A DNA stretch of 64,000 nucleotides from an uncultured Rhodospirillales bacterium (GCA_903828515.1 CAIKMD010000007.1:620001-684000); one strand, 5' to 3'. Shown: positions 34,305-44,702, counted from the first letter of the stretch. Numbers and translations: made by a program. The notes: generated from the sequence alone by a model not told the origin.

Positions 34305-35312
34305 TTGCCGCGCGTTGCGCCCGTCGCCGGGATCATGCTGTCCGCCGTGCTCGCGCTCGTCGCGTGCCGGCAAGCCATTGCGCTCGACAAGATCACGATC
34401 AATTACGTCGAGCCGGCGCCTTATTACTCTCCGCTGTTCATCGCGATCGACCAGGGTTATTTCGCCGAGGAAGGCATCGAGGCCGAAACCATCCAGGCGG
34501 GCGGCGGCGTCGCGACACCGGCCTTGCTCGCGGGCGATCTTTCCTTCAGCACGTCCGGGTCGGTCGCGATCAGCGCGATCATGAAGGGCGCCAAGCTCAA
34601 GGTTCTCTTCATCACCAGCGACCGGCCAGCCTTCGAAATCTGGGCACAGAAGGCGATCACGAAAGTCGAGGACCTGAAAGGCCTGCAGGTCGGCATCATC
34701 ACGCGCGGCGACACCAGCGAGATCGCGATGCGCTATTACCTGAACCAGCACGGGCTGCCGGCCGATTACGTCGCCTATACGCCGCTCGGCACCGGCACCG
34801 CCCGGGTCGCGGGCATCACCTCGGCCACGTTTCCGGCGGCGCTCTTGGGCACCAGCGAAATGGCGCAGCTCAAGGCCTCAGGCAAGATCGACTCGCTGCA
34901 TCAACTCGCCGATCTCAGCAAAGAGGTCCGCATGGTGTTCAGCGGCCTCGCCGCGAGCGACGCGATGATCAAATCCAAACCCGATCTCGTGCGTCGCGTG
35001 TTGCGCGGGTTGCTGAAGGGCATGCGTCATACCAAGGCGTCGCGCGCTGACGCGATGGCGGCGATGATCAAGCGCGGCGCCGATGCACCGACCGCGGGCG
35101 CGCAATGGGACGACACCAACGCGCTCCTGAGCGAAAGCGGCCGGACCACCGCTGCGGTCGAAACCGCCGAGCTGAAACTGCGCGCCGACCTGCTCGGCAT
35201 ACCGCGCGATCAGATCCCGCCCGACGCGGCGGTGTTCGATTTCAGTTTCGTCGACCAGGCCGGGGCCGCGCTCAAGGCCGAGAACTGGAAGCCCAAGACA
35301 GGAAAACCATAA
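34305..35312 (+). CDS. NMT1/TauA-type periplasmic substrate-binding protein, paralogue 1
   Basis: 335 residues. The TTG at 34305 is taken as start because GGGAGG lies five bases upstream and the product then has a normal signal peptide, with mature start near ALDKITINYV. Family features are GYFAEEGIEAETIQAGGGVA, then STSGSVAISA, RGDTSEIAMRYYL, PLGTGTARVAG and the C-terminal FDFSFVDQA...LKAENWKP. An LVAC lipobox-like stretch sits in the signal but the paralogues lack it. It groups with paralogue 4. Such proteins capture small organic ligands for ABC importers. No importer is near. Confidence 0.88.
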   Translation: MPRVAPVAGIMLSAVLALVACRQAIALDKITINYVEPAPYYSPLFIAIDQGYFAEEGIEAETIQAGGGVATPALLAGDLSFSTSGSVAISAIMKGAKLKVLFITSDRPAFEIWAQKAITKVEDLKGLQVGIITRGDTSEIAMRYYLNQHGLPADYVAYTPLGTGTARVAGITSATFPAALLGTSEMAQLKASGKIDSLHQLADLSKEVRMVFSGLAASDAMIKSKPDLVRRVLRGLLKGMRHTKASRADAMAAMIKRGADAPTAGAQWDDTNALLSESGRTTAAVETAELKLRADLLGIPRDQIPPDAAVFDFSFVDQAGAALKAENWKPKTGKP

Positions 35313-35314
35313 AG

Positions 35315-36292
35315 ATGTTGCGTTACCTCTTCGCGATTACCCTCGCGTTTATCGGATCGTCGTCAGCGTTCGCGGCCGACAAGGTCACGTTCTCCTATGT
35401 CGTGCCGGTGACGATCTATGGCGACCTGCTGCTCGGGGTCGACAAAGGGTTCTTCGCCCAGGAGGGCATCGACGGAAGCCTTCTGCAAGCCGGCGGTGGT
35501 GCTGCGACGCCGGCGCTGATCTCCGGCGACGTGCAGTTCTCGGGCTCGCCTGCCGCCGCGATCAGCGCGATCCTGAAAGGCGCCAAGCTCAAGGTGCTCT
35601 TCATCAGTTCGGATCGCGCGGCGTATATGCTTTATTCGCGCCCCGACATCAAAACCTTTGCCGATCTCAAGGGACAGGCGGTCGGCGTCATCAGCCGCGG
35701 CGACACCACCGAGATCGCATTGCGCTATTACCTGGCGCGCCATAACCTGCCCGAGGATTTTCTGTCCTACGTTCCGCTCGGCACCGGCGCCCCGCGCGTT
35801 GCCGCGATCACCTCGGGCTCTTATGCCGCCTCGATGATCGACAAGCAGGAAATCCAGCAATTGAAGGCCAATGGCGGACTCGACAAGCTGCATCTGCTGG
35901 TCGACATGCATAACGACGTGCATATGACCTTCAGCGGCATCGCGACCTCGGACGCGCTGATCGCTAAGAATCCGGATCTGGTCCGGCGCGCGATGCGCGC
36001 GGTCATCAAGGGCATGATGTACACAAAGGCGCATCGCGACGAGATGATCGACTCGCTGCTCCGCCACGGCGTCGCCGACCGCAAGGCTGCCGAAAGCGAC
36101 TACGACGGCGACATCCCCGTCATGAGCGTCACCGGGACCATGCCGGTCGAAGACCAGAAACTGGAACTGGAAGTGCGCGGCGAAATGCTCGGCATCGCCA
36201 AGGACAAGGTCGCGCTCCCCTCGCAAGTGTTTGATTTCAGCTTTGCCGAAAAAGCGGCTGCCGAATTGAAAGCGGAGAACTGGAAGCCATGA
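35315..36292 (+). CDS. NMT1/TauA-type periplasmic substrate-binding protein, paralogue 2
   Basis: 325 residues, starting two bases after the previous stop; signal peptide MLRYLFAITLAFIGSSSAFA. Mature start ADKVTFSYVV. Family blocks: KGFFAQEGIDGSLLQAGGGA, FSGSPAAAISAILKGAKLK, RGDTTEIALRYYLARHNLP, PLGTGAPRVAA and FDFSFAEKAAAELKAENWKP at the very end. It belongs to the SGSP subgroup with paralogues 3 and 5. Its stop overlaps the next ATG by four bases. Confidence 0.9.
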   Translation: MLRYLFAITLAFIGSSSAFAADKVTFSYVVPVTIYGDLLLGVDKGFFAQEGIDGSLLQAGGGAATPALISGDVQFSGSPAAAISAILKGAKLKVLFISSDRAAYMLYSRPDIKTFADLKGQAVGVISRGDTTEIALRYYLARHNLPEDFLSYVPLGTGAPRVAAITSGSYAASMIDKQEIQQLKANGGLDKLHLLVDMHNDVHMTFSGIATSDALIAKNPDLVRRAMRAVIKGMMYTKAHRDEMIDSLLRHGVADRKAAESDYDGDIPVMSVTGTMPVEDQKLELEVRGEMLGIAKDKVALPSQVFDFSFAEKAAAELKAENWKP

Positions 36293-37275
36293 GCAAGATA
36301 CTGCGTCACGCATTCGTCGCGGCCGCCGCGCTTCTCGCGCTGTCGCCGCAATCCCGCGCCGCCGATAAGGTCAAGGTCAGCTATGTCGTGCCGACCGTCC
36401 AGTACGGCTCGCTGATGGTCGGCATCGACAAGGGCTTCTTCGCCCAGGAAGGTATCGAGGTCGAGCTGGTCCAGGCCGGCGGCGGGGTGGCGACGCCCGC
36501 GCTCATCGCCGGCGATCTGAATTTCTCGGGCTCGCCCTCGGTCGCGGTCAGCGCCAATCTGAAGGGCGCGCATCTGAAAGCGATCTTCGTCGGCTCCGAT
36601 CATTCGGCTTTCCAGCTCTGGGCGCAGCCCGACATCAAGACCTTCGACGATTTGAAGGGCAAGCCGATCGGCATCATCAGCCGAGGCGATACCACCGAGA
36701 TCGTGATCCGGTACATTCTCGCCAAGCACAGCCTGCCCGACGATTTCGTGTCCTATACGCCGCTCGGCACCGGCACGGCGCGCATCGCCGCTCTGGCGAC
36801 CGGCAGCTTTCCGGCCGCACTCCTCGATGCCGGCGACGTCAAGGACATGCACGAGGCGGGCAAGATGGGTAAACTCCATCTCCTGATGGATATGGCCAAG
36901 GAAGTCCGCATGACCTTCGGCGGCTTCGCGACCTCGGACGCGATGATCAGCAACAATCGCGACGTCGTCCGGCGCACCGTGCGCGGGCTGATGAAGGGCC
37001 TGGTGGTGGTGCGCTCCGATCGCGCGGCGACGATCGCGTCGCTGGTCAAGCACGGCTCGACCGAAACGGCGGCCAACGCAGATTACGAGCTCAATTCGCC
37101 GAGCCTGTCGCCGACTTCGGTCGTCTCGGACGAGGATCAGGCCTTCGAGTTGAAGCTCCGCGCCCGTATGCTCAGCGTGGACGATACCAAGATTCCGCCG
37201 GCGTCGAATTTCTTCGACTTCAGCTTCGTCAAGCAGGCGGCGGCCGAATTGAAGGCCGAAAACTGGAAACCGTGA
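36289..37275 (+). CDS. NMT1/TauA-type periplasmic substrate-binding protein, paralogue 3
   Basis: 328 residues, ATGA overlap with paralogue 2. Signal peptide MSKILRHAFVAAAALLALSP, mature start near ADKVKVSYVV. It shares KGFFAQEGIEVELVQAGGG, RGDTTEIVIRYILAKHSLP, PLGTGTARIAALATGSFPAA and FDFSFVKQAAAELKAENWKP with its neighbours. EGIEVELVQA is identical in paralogue 5. Some central positions differ from the others (SPSVAVSANLKG), which may reflect ligand change. Confidence 0.9.
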   Translation: MSKILRHAFVAAAALLALSPQSRAADKVKVSYVVPTVQYGSLMVGIDKGFFAQEGIEVELVQAGGGVATPALIAGDLNFSGSPSVAVSANLKGAHLKAIFVGSDHSAFQLWAQPDIKTFDDLKGKPIGIISRGDTTEIVIRYILAKHSLPDDFVSYTPLGTGTARIAALATGSFPAALLDAGDVKDMHEAGKMGKLHLLMDMAKEVRMTFGGFATSDAMISNNRDVVRRTVRGLMKGLVVVRSDRAATIASLVKHGSTETAANADYELNSPSLSPTSVVSDEDQAFELKLRARMLSVDDTKIPPASNFFDFSFVKQAAAELKAENWKP

Positions 37276-38279
37276 GTGAGGCAATGACAACAATGCGCGT
37301 ATTAGCGGCGGCGGTGGCGGTATTTTTTCTCGGCGCCGTTCTGCCGGCGTCGGCTCTCGACAAGGTGAAGCTGAGTTATGTCCTGAGTTCGGTCGAATAT
37401 GCCGATCTGTTTTTCGCGATCGACAAGGGCTATTTCGCCGAAGAGGGGATCGACCCGCAACTCGAACAGGCCGGCGGCGGTGTTGCCGTTCCGGCGACGA
37501 TCGCGGGCGATCTCGATTTCACGACGTCCGGCTCGGTCGCGATCAGCGCGATCATCAAAGGCGCCAAGCTCAAGGTCCTGTTCGTGGTCGACGCGCATCC
37601 GGCGATGCAGGTCTGGGCCCAGCCCGACATCAAGACCTTCGCCGATCTGAAGGGCAAGCCGATCGGCATCATCAGCCGCGGCGACACCACCGAGGTAGCG
37701 CTGCGTTACTACCTCGCGAAGCACAATTTGCCGGCGGATTACGTCTCCTATACGCCGCTCGGCACGGGTGCGGCGCGCGTCGCCGCCATCGCTTCGCGCA
37801 CCTTCCCGGCGGCGCTCGTCAACGCCAGCGAAGTCGAGGATCTGAAAGCGGCCGGCAAGCTCGGCGATCTCCATCTGCTGATCGAATTGCGGAAGGAAAT
37901 CACCATGGCCTACAACGCGCTTGCGACGTCGGACGCGCTGATCGCCAAGAACCCCGATCTGGTTCGCCGCATGGTGCGCGCGATCCTCAAGGGCGTGCTC
38001 AGCGTCAAGGCGTCGAAGGCCGAAACCATTGCGACGCTGTTGCGCCACGGCCAGACCAACGCGGCCTCGGTCGGCACGGAATACGACGCGCTGATCGATT
38101 CGATCACCACGACCGGCGTGATGCCGGCGGCCGATGCCGCGATGGACGTCAGCCTGCGCGCCGACATGCTCGACGTGCCGAAAGACAAGGCGCCGCCGGC
38201 CTCGACGGTGTTCGATTTCAGCTTTGCCGAAAAGGCGCTGGCCGAATTGAAGGCCGAAGGCTGGAAACCGAAGCCGTGA
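37272..38279 (+). CDS. NMT1/TauA-type periplasmic substrate-binding protein, paralogue 4
   Basis: 335 residues from a GTG that overlaps the previous stop; ATGs at 37284 and 37293 are equally possible and would give a tidier signal peptide (MRVLAAAVAVFFLGAVLPAS). Mature start near ALDKVKLSYVL. TTSGSVAISAIIKGAKLKVL and GYFAEEGIDPQLEQAGGG place it with paralogue 1. The C-terminus is FDFSFAEKALAELKAEGWKP. Followed with a four-base overlap by the flavin reductase gene. Confidence 0.88.
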   Translation: MSEAMTTMRVLAAAVAVFFLGAVLPASALDKVKLSYVLSSVEYADLFFAIDKGYFAEEGIDPQLEQAGGGVAVPATIAGDLDFTTSGSVAISAIIKGAKLKVLFVVDAHPAMQVWAQPDIKTFADLKGKPIGIISRGDTTEVALRYYLAKHNLPADYVSYTPLGTGAARVAAIASRTFPAALVNASEVEDLKAAGKLGDLHLLIELRKEITMAYNALATSDALIAKNPDLVRRMVRAILKGVLSVKASKAETIATLLRHGQTNAASVGTEYDALIDSITTTGVMPAADAAMDVSLRADMLDVPKDKAPPASTVFDFSFAEKALAELKAEGWKPKP

Positions 38280-38848
38280 GTCGAAATGACGCGTCGGCGC
38301 CGGTGCTGCTCGTCGGCGGCACGCTGGCGGATGGGTCGGCCACCGCGATCCTGATGAAGCACACGGCGGGGTTGCTCGCCGATCGCGGCTTCGCCGTTGA
38401 AGTGATGGGGGCAACGGCGCTCGAATTGCCGATGTATCACCCCGATCTGCACGAGCACGAAGCGCCCGATGCCGACGCGCTGCTCGCCGCGTTTCGCCGG
38501 GCGCGCGCCTATATCTGGTTCACCCCGGCCTATCACTACAGCATCAGCGGCTTGCTGAAGAACGCGCTCGACTATCTCGAACTGATGGGCAACGACGACC
38601 CGCCCTATCTCGCTGGGAAACTGGTCGGTCTCGTCGCGGCCTCGAGCGGTCCGATCGCCGCGATCCACGCGATCGGCGCGATGGAACAGATCGTTCATGC
38701 CCTGCGCGGCTATGTCGTGCCGGCGACGGCGCCGATCTGTCCGATCGAACGCGCGGTCGACCGTAAGGCCGGCACGGTGATCGACGAACGCACCAAGCTC
38801 AAGCTCTCCCAACTGGTCGACGAAATGCGCGACGCACTCGCGAGGTAA
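38276..38848 (+). CDS. NAD(P)H-dependent FMN reductase family protein
   Basis: 190 residues, flavodoxin-like fold. The FMN-binding and active-site region is WFTPAYHYSISGLLKNALDYL near residue 85, and LVGGTLADGSATAILMKH near the start takes the phosphate-binding role. Starts at a GTG overlapping the previous stop. The family includes SsuE-type reductases that supply FMNH2 to monooxygenases and chromate or quinone reductases. It interrupts the row of binding-protein paralogues between numbers 4 and 5, suggesting reductive or oxygenative use of the captured compound. Confidence 0.85.
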   Translation: MSRNDASAPVLLVGGTLADGSATAILMKHTAGLLADRGFAVEVMGATALELPMYHPDLHEHEAPDADALLAAFRRARAYIWFTPAYHYSISGLLKNALDYLELMGNDDPPYLAGKLVGLVAASSGPIAAIHAIGAMEQIVHALRGYVVPATAPICPIERAVDRKAGTVIDERTKLKLSQLVDEMRDALAR

Positions 38849-38853
38849 AACTC

Positions 38854-39828
38854 ATGCGTATCTTCCTCATTCTTCTGGCCCTCGTCCTTGCCCTGCCGGC
38901 CAGCGCCGCCGACAAGATCCGCTTCAGCTATGTCGTGCCGACCATCGATTACACGCCGCTGCTGGTCGCCATCGATCGCGGATTTTTTGCCCAGGAAGGT
39001 ATCGAGGTCGAACTGGTTCAGGCGCAGGGCGGCATCGCCACGCCGGCGCTGATTTCCGGCGATCTCGATTTCAGCGGTTCGTCCTCGGCCGCGATCAGCG
39101 CGATCCTCAAAGGCGCGCATCTGAAGGTGCTCTATGTCGGCGAGGACCATTCGGCCTATGAGCTGTGGGTCCGGCCCGACATCAAGTCGCTCGACGAATT
39201 GAAGGGCCAGCAGGTCGGCGTCATCAGCCGCGGCGACACCACCGAGATCAGCGTCCGCTACGTCCTGGCGCAGCGCCATCTGCCCGACGATTTCGTCTCC
39301 TTCACGCCCTTGGGCGCGACCGCCGCGCGGATCGCCGCCCTGACCACCGGCACCTACGCCGCCGCCGTCATCGATGGCGGTGAGAGTTCCGATATCGAGG
39401 CGCTGCAAAAATCCGGCAAACTCAAGATGCTGATCGACATGCACGAGGAAGTGCGGATGGCCTTGAGCGGCTTTGCCACCTCCGACGCGCTGATCGCCAA
39501 GAACCCCGACCTGGTCCGCCGCACGATGCGCGCGATCTACAAAGGCATCTCGCAAATCAAGGCGACGCCGCATGTCGCGAGCGAGTCGATGATGAAGCAC
39601 GGGCACGAGAAGGCGGCCGCCGAATTCTCCGAAAGGGAATTCGTCCCGCGGATGCTGGCAACCGGCACGATTCCGCGCGACCTGCAGGAGAACGAACTGG
39701 TGCTGCGCGCCGACATGCTGAGCGTGCCCAAGGACAAGATTCCCGCGCCGTCGGGGGTGTTCGATTTCAGCTTCGTCGAGCAGGCGGCGGTCGCCGTGAA
39801 AGCCGAAGGCTGGAAACCGACACCCTGA
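38854..39828 (+). CDS. NMT1/TauA-type periplasmic substrate-binding protein, paralogue 5
   Basis: 324 residues. Signal peptide MRIFLILLALVLALPASA, mature start ADKIRFSYVV. It carries RGFFAQEGIEVELVQAQGG, FSGSSSAAISAILKGAHLK, RGDTTEISVRYVLAQRHLP and FDFSFVEQAAVAVKAEGWKP. Closest by eye to paralogue 3. It starts five bases after the reductase gene, so it is part of the same operon. A GC-rich hairpin and then a HyuB gene follow. Confidence 0.9.
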   Translation: MRIFLILLALVLALPASAADKIRFSYVVPTIDYTPLLVAIDRGFFAQEGIEVELVQAQGGIATPALISGDLDFSGSSSAAISAILKGAHLKVLYVGEDHSAYELWVRPDIKSLDELKGQQVGVISRGDTTEISVRYVLAQRHLPDDFVSFTPLGATAARIAALTTGTYAAAVIDGGESSDIEALQKSGKLKMLIDMHEEVRMALSGFATSDALIAKNPDLVRRTMRAIYKGISQIKATPHVASESMMKHGHEKAAAEFSEREFVPRMLATGTIPRDLQENELVLRADMLSVPKDKIPAPSGVFDFSFVEQAAVAVKAEGWKPTP

Positions 39829-39845
39829 TAGTGGTATCGGTTTCT

Positions 39846-39860
39846 GCGGGCTCCGCCCGC
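39846..39860 (+). other. Short perfect hairpin between the binding-protein row and hyuB
   Basis: GCGGGC-TCC-GCCCGC, six base pairs with a three-base loop, in the 66-base gap before hyuB. There is no U-tract, so termination is doubtful; a mild processing or attenuation element is possible. Confidence 0.4.
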
Positions 39861-39894
39861 GGGGCGGTCTCTACGATAAAAGATGGAGCGAGCG

Positions 39895-41649
39895 ATGGAT
39901 AAGGCCCTCGACCCGGTCACGCTGGAGGTGCTGCGCAACGCGCTGCCGGCGATCGCCAACGAAATGGCCGCCGATCTTCAGCGCACCTCCTACAACATGA
40001 TGATCTACGAGGTGCGCGATTTCTGTACCGCGCTGGTCGGGGTCGACGGCGAATTGCTGTGCCAGAACGTCGGCGGCGTGTCGCATTTCGTGGCCGACCT
40101 CGGCGTCATCATCACCGACGGGATGAAGGTCTACGGCAAAGACGGGTTCGAGCCGGGCGACGCCATCATCATGAATCACCAGGCGGTGGCCGGACAGCAC
40201 CTCAACAACATCGTCATCTACATGCCCTATTTCTTCGCGGGCGAGTTGATGCTGTTCTCGATGGTGCGCGCGCATTGGATCGATGTCGGCGGGACGAGTA
40301 CTGGATTCGGCGGCGGCCGCGACACGGTCGATCCCTGGCAGGAAGGGCTGCAGTTCAATCAGCTCAAGATCTACAAGGGCGGCAAGCTCGACGACACGCT
40401 TTATCGCATGATCCGCGACAATGTGCGTTTCCCCGAGGCGTCGATGGGCGATCTCAAATCGCAGATCGCATCGTGCAAGCTGGCGCTGCGCCGGGTCGAC
40501 GAGTTGTTCCAGCGTTACGGCAAGGACACGATGCGCCACGGCATCGCGCGCATCTTCGACGAGACCGAGGCGAAGTGCCGCAACATCGTTTCCGGTATCA
40601 AGGACGGCGTCTACGAAGCCGAATCCTTCGTCGAGGATCATTCCGCCGCTGGCCTCGACAAGATCCGCATCCACGCCAAGGTCACGGTCGATCATGGCCA
40701 CATGATCATCGATCTCTCCGAGTGCGCCAAGGAGCGCAAGCGCGGCCTCAATTCGCGCACGCTGGCCGGCGCGCGCATCGCTTATAAGGCGCTGACCCAG
40801 CCGCTCGCGGCGGTCAACGAGGGCTCGTTCCGCGCCCTCGACATCGTGCTGCCCGAAGGCAGCATCATGATGGCGCGCCATCCCGCGCCGATGACCGGAT
40901 GGAGCCTGGTGCTGCCGACCGTCGTCGATACCGTGGTGACGGCCTTGGCGCCGGCGATGCCCGACCGCATTCCGGCGGCGCATCACGGCGTGATGGGCGG
41001 CGCCTCGATCGTCTTCTTCGGCAATGATCCGAAAACCGGCAAGCGGTTCGTCACCCAAAGCATCGAAGGCGCGGGCTGGGGTGGCCGTCCGACCGAAGAC
41101 GGCGAATCCGGCAGCGTCTCGATCTGCCAGGGCGACGTGCGCAACGCCTCGATCGAAGGGATCGAGATGAAATCGCCGATCCTCGTCGAAAATCGCGGCT
41201 ACCGCGCGGATTCCGGCGGCGCGGGACGGTTTCGCGGCGGCGTGGGTCTCGAGATCCGCGCCTCGAGCTTCGTCGAAGGCCGCTGGAACATGGACCGGCC
41301 GGCGCGCACGCTCTGCCCGCCCTGGGGATTGTGGGGCGGCAAGGCGGGGGTCACCGCCGAGTTCTTCACCCGCAAGCCGGGCGAGAACGCCTATCAGCCG
41401 ACCTACGGTTTCCGCCTGCCGATGCCGCCGACGACGCAGGTTCTGTTGCGGACGAGCGGCGGCGGCGGCTGGGGCGATCCGCTGGAACGCGATCCCGATC
41501 GCGTGCGCTTCGACGTAGTCGAAGAACTCGTCTCGCGCGAGGCGGCGTCGAAACTCTACGGCGTGGTGCTGCGCGAGGACCTGTCGCTCGACGAGGGTGC
41601 TACCGCGTCGTTGCGCCGCGAGATGCAAGCGAGTCCGGCAGCGGAGTAG
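39895..41649 (+). CDS. Hydantoinase B/oxoprolinase family protein (stand-alone HyuB)
   Basis: 584 residues. Start MDKALDPVTLEVLRNALPAI, then RTSYNMMIYEVRDFCTALVG; the middle has IIMNHQAVAGQHLNNIVIYM and the end LLRTSGGGGWGDPLERD, all typical of HyuB. The ATG at 39895 follows GGAG at five bases; an ATG at 39883 is less well placed. HyuB normally works with HyuA, but no HyuA gene is adjacent, only binding proteins and a flavin reductase. A HyuA-HyuB fusion lies 33 kb away at 2856. The substrate is unknown. Confidence 0.88.
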   Translation: MDKALDPVTLEVLRNALPAIANEMAADLQRTSYNMMIYEVRDFCTALVGVDGELLCQNVGGVSHFVADLGVIITDGMKVYGKDGFEPGDAIIMNHQAVAGQHLNNIVIYMPYFFAGELMLFSMVRAHWIDVGGTSTGFGGGRDTVDPWQEGLQFNQLKIYKGGKLDDTLYRMIRDNVRFPEASMGDLKSQIASCKLALRRVDELFQRYGKDTMRHGIARIFDETEAKCRNIVSGIKDGVYEAESFVEDHSAAGLDKIRIHAKVTVDHGHMIIDLSECAKERKRGLNSRTLAGARIAYKALTQPLAAVNEGSFRALDIVLPEGSIMMARHPAPMTGWSLVLPTVVDTVVTALAPAMPDRIPAAHHGVMGGASIVFFGNDPKTGKRFVTQSIEGAGWGGRPTEDGESGSVSICQGDVRNASIEGIEMKSPILVENRGYRADSGGAGRFRGGVGLEIRASSFVEGRWNMDRPARTLCPPWGLWGGKAGVTAEFFTRKPGENAYQPTYGFRLPMPPTTQVLLRTSGGGGWGDPLERDPDRVRFDVVEELVSREAASKLYGVVLREDLSLDEGATASLRREMQASPAAE

Positions 41650-41930
41650 GCTGCCGGCATCATCGTCGGACGGCGTTTGTCGGCAAAGCAGATGGAGGTC
41701 GGCTTTGCCCCAAAAAGCAGACATGCAGCAGCCGTTGGATGATTTCTGCTTCGTGCCGCTTGGAGACACCTCCAATGGGCGCTTGCGTGCCGGCAGAGCG
41801 GGCGTCCACAACGTCGGCGCGCTTCCACGCGTGGGCACCTCATGTCGTGCATCGTGACCCAGTCACCCAATTTTATTGGCAGGTCGCAATTAGCTCTTGC
41901 AGTCTTTGTCCGAGTTTATGACTATGCTTG
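41650..41930. other. Intergenic stretch ahead of the FkbM gene
   Basis: 281 bases with no reading frame I trust. The left part holds the repeat-like tract at 41699-41724; the right part is AT-richer and probably contains the promoter of the FkbM gene, though no clear -35/-10 pair stands out. Confidence 0.5.
41699..41724. repeat. Possible dispersed repeat remnant
   Basis: The tract TCGGCTTTGCCCCAAAAAGC followed by AGACAT resembles a short sequence that I remember recurring in intergenic regions of Bradyrhizobium-like genomes. Only one copy is seen here, so the call rests on memory and needs a genome-wide search. Confidence 0.35.
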
Positions 41931-42749
41931 ATGTCCAACAATATTGCTGCCCTGATAGACTATTTTGCGAGCCTTATTACCTCGCCGATGAAGCCGCAGC
42001 GCCGCATGATGGCGCTGGAGCTTGCCTCCGAAAGATTGCAACAGACCGCCAGGGTTGAGACTTCCCGTGGCACCATGCGCTTTGTTTGTTCATCCGCGCG
42101 CGCACTCCACGATCCACTCGCTTTCCATTATAGCGAACCCGAAACGGTGGCATGGATTGATGACTGGATAAAGCCCGGCGAGGTTTTGTGGGACGTCGGC
42201 GCGAATATCGGCGTTTATACGATATATGGCGCGCTCGCCGACGGCGTAAGGGTCATTGCGTTTGAACCCAGCGCGGCGAGTTTCGGTGCTCTCGTCGGCA
42301 ATATCGAGATCAACCAAATGGGAAGCCGAGTCCAGGCGTTTTGTCTTGCGCTCGCCGACCGTACGGGAATTGATTACCTGCATATGTCTGACACCTCTGT
42401 TGGTCAGTCGATGCACGCTTTCGGACAACTGGAAACGGTAGGTGGTATTGTTGCACCTGCATTTTCGCAAGCCGTGCCAGGAATAGCGATTGACGATGCG
42501 TGCTCAATATTTGGCATAGATCGTCCCGATCACATCAAGCTCGATGTGGATGGTACCGAAGAAAAGATTCTTCGCGGGGGAAGCCGGACCTTGTCCGAGG
42601 TGCGTACAGTTTCGATGGAGGTGTCGGGAGAGAGTGGTCGTGCCGCCGCTAATTTCTTGCAGGAGGCAGGCTTCTTCCGCGTTGGCGATCTGGCATCGGC
42701 CGCACGCAACCAACTCTTCGTCAATCGTTCAAAAGTCTCAGTGCCCTAA
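41931..42749 (+). CDS. FkbM family methyltransferase
   Basis: 272 residues. SAM-binding motif I is LWDVGANIGVYTIYGAL near residue 88; motif II is FEPSAASFGALVGNI; the FkbM-specific end motif is IKLDVDGTEEKILRGG near 200. FkbM enzymes O-methylate polyketides, sugars or other small molecules. The gene stands alone, is visibly less GC-rich than its neighbours and has no clear ribosome binding site, suggesting acquisition by transfer. The ATG at 41931 is used; a TTG directly before it is an alternative. Confidence 0.85.
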   Translation: MSNNIAALIDYFASLITSPMKPQRRMMALELASERLQQTARVETSRGTMRFVCSSARALHDPLAFHYSEPETVAWIDDWIKPGEVLWDVGANIGVYTIYGALADGVRVIAFEPSAASFGALVGNIEINQMGSRVQAFCLALADRTGIDYLHMSDTSVGQSMHAFGQLETVGGIVAPAFSQAVPGIAIDDACSIFGIDRPDHIKLDVDGTEEKILRGGSRTLSEVRTVSMEVSGESGRAAANFLQEAGFFRVGDLASAARNQLFVNRSKVSVP

Positions 42750-42922
42750 ACCTTATTCGCCGAGCTCGACAAATCGGAACGGTCCGCTTTGAGTCGATAG
42801 CTGTAATCGCCAGCCCGAGCAGATGTTGTCCGCTTCGCCTCCAAGACCGGACATTCTGCCCGGCTGGCTGGTCTACCGCGTCGTTGCGCCGCGAGTTGCA
42901 AGCAAGCGCGACGTCGTCGTCG

Positions 42923-44077
<1,155 letters not shown>

Positions 44078-44103
<26 letters not shown>

Positions 44104-44701
44104 CGAGGGTTAGCTGACACGGCGCGAAGCTCATGCGGTGATGCCGGGTGGGGCCCAGCGCGAGGATCGCGTTGCGGTGTTCCAGCGTGCCGTAACCGAC
44201 ATTGGTTGCCCAACCATAGCCGCCATAGCGCTGAGCCAGCGCGTGCATCAGCCGGTCGCGCGTGACCTTGGCGACGATCGAAGCCGCGGCGATCGACAAT
44301 GATTTGCCGTCGCCGCCGACGATCAGGTGCGTCTTGCAGCCGAGCCCCGGTTCGCGATTGCCGTCGACCAAGGCCATGTCGGGTGTCACGCCGAGGCGCG
44401 CGACGGCGCGGCGCATCGCGATGAAGGTCGCCTGAAGGATGTTGTGGCGATCGATCTCGCCGGTGCTGGCGGCGCCGATGCCGATGCGCGCGCAGCTTTT
44501 GAGCAGCAGCGCATATTCGACGCGCGCCGCGTGGCTCAACTTTTTCGAATCGTCGAGTTCGCGTTTGAGGTGCTTGGGCATCGCCGCCACGTTGAGGATC
44601 ACGGCGGCGGCGACCACCGGCCCGGCCAGGGGTCCGCGTCCGACCTCGTCGATGCCGCAGACGATGCCGGTGAATCGGCGCTCGAAGGAAAAATCGGGCA
44701 T
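44078..44701 (-). CDS. rnhB: Ribonuclease HII
   Basis: 207 residues. The first catalytic Asp-Glu pair is in [19 protein letters not shown] near residue 17, the next Asp is in [11 protein letters not shown], and [15 protein letters not shown] with the [10 protein letters not shown] block completes the family pattern. It cuts RNA-DNA hybrids and misinserted ribonucleotides. It is one base from the SAM hydrolase gene upstream. Confidence 0.95.
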
Positions 44702-44702
44702 T

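Noticed and set aside
34350-34385. Lipobox-like LVAC in the signal peptide of binding-protein paralogue 1
   Set aside because: The paralogues lack it and all have a normal cleavage site at the same place (A-x-A before L/A-D-K), so a standard secreted protein is more likely.
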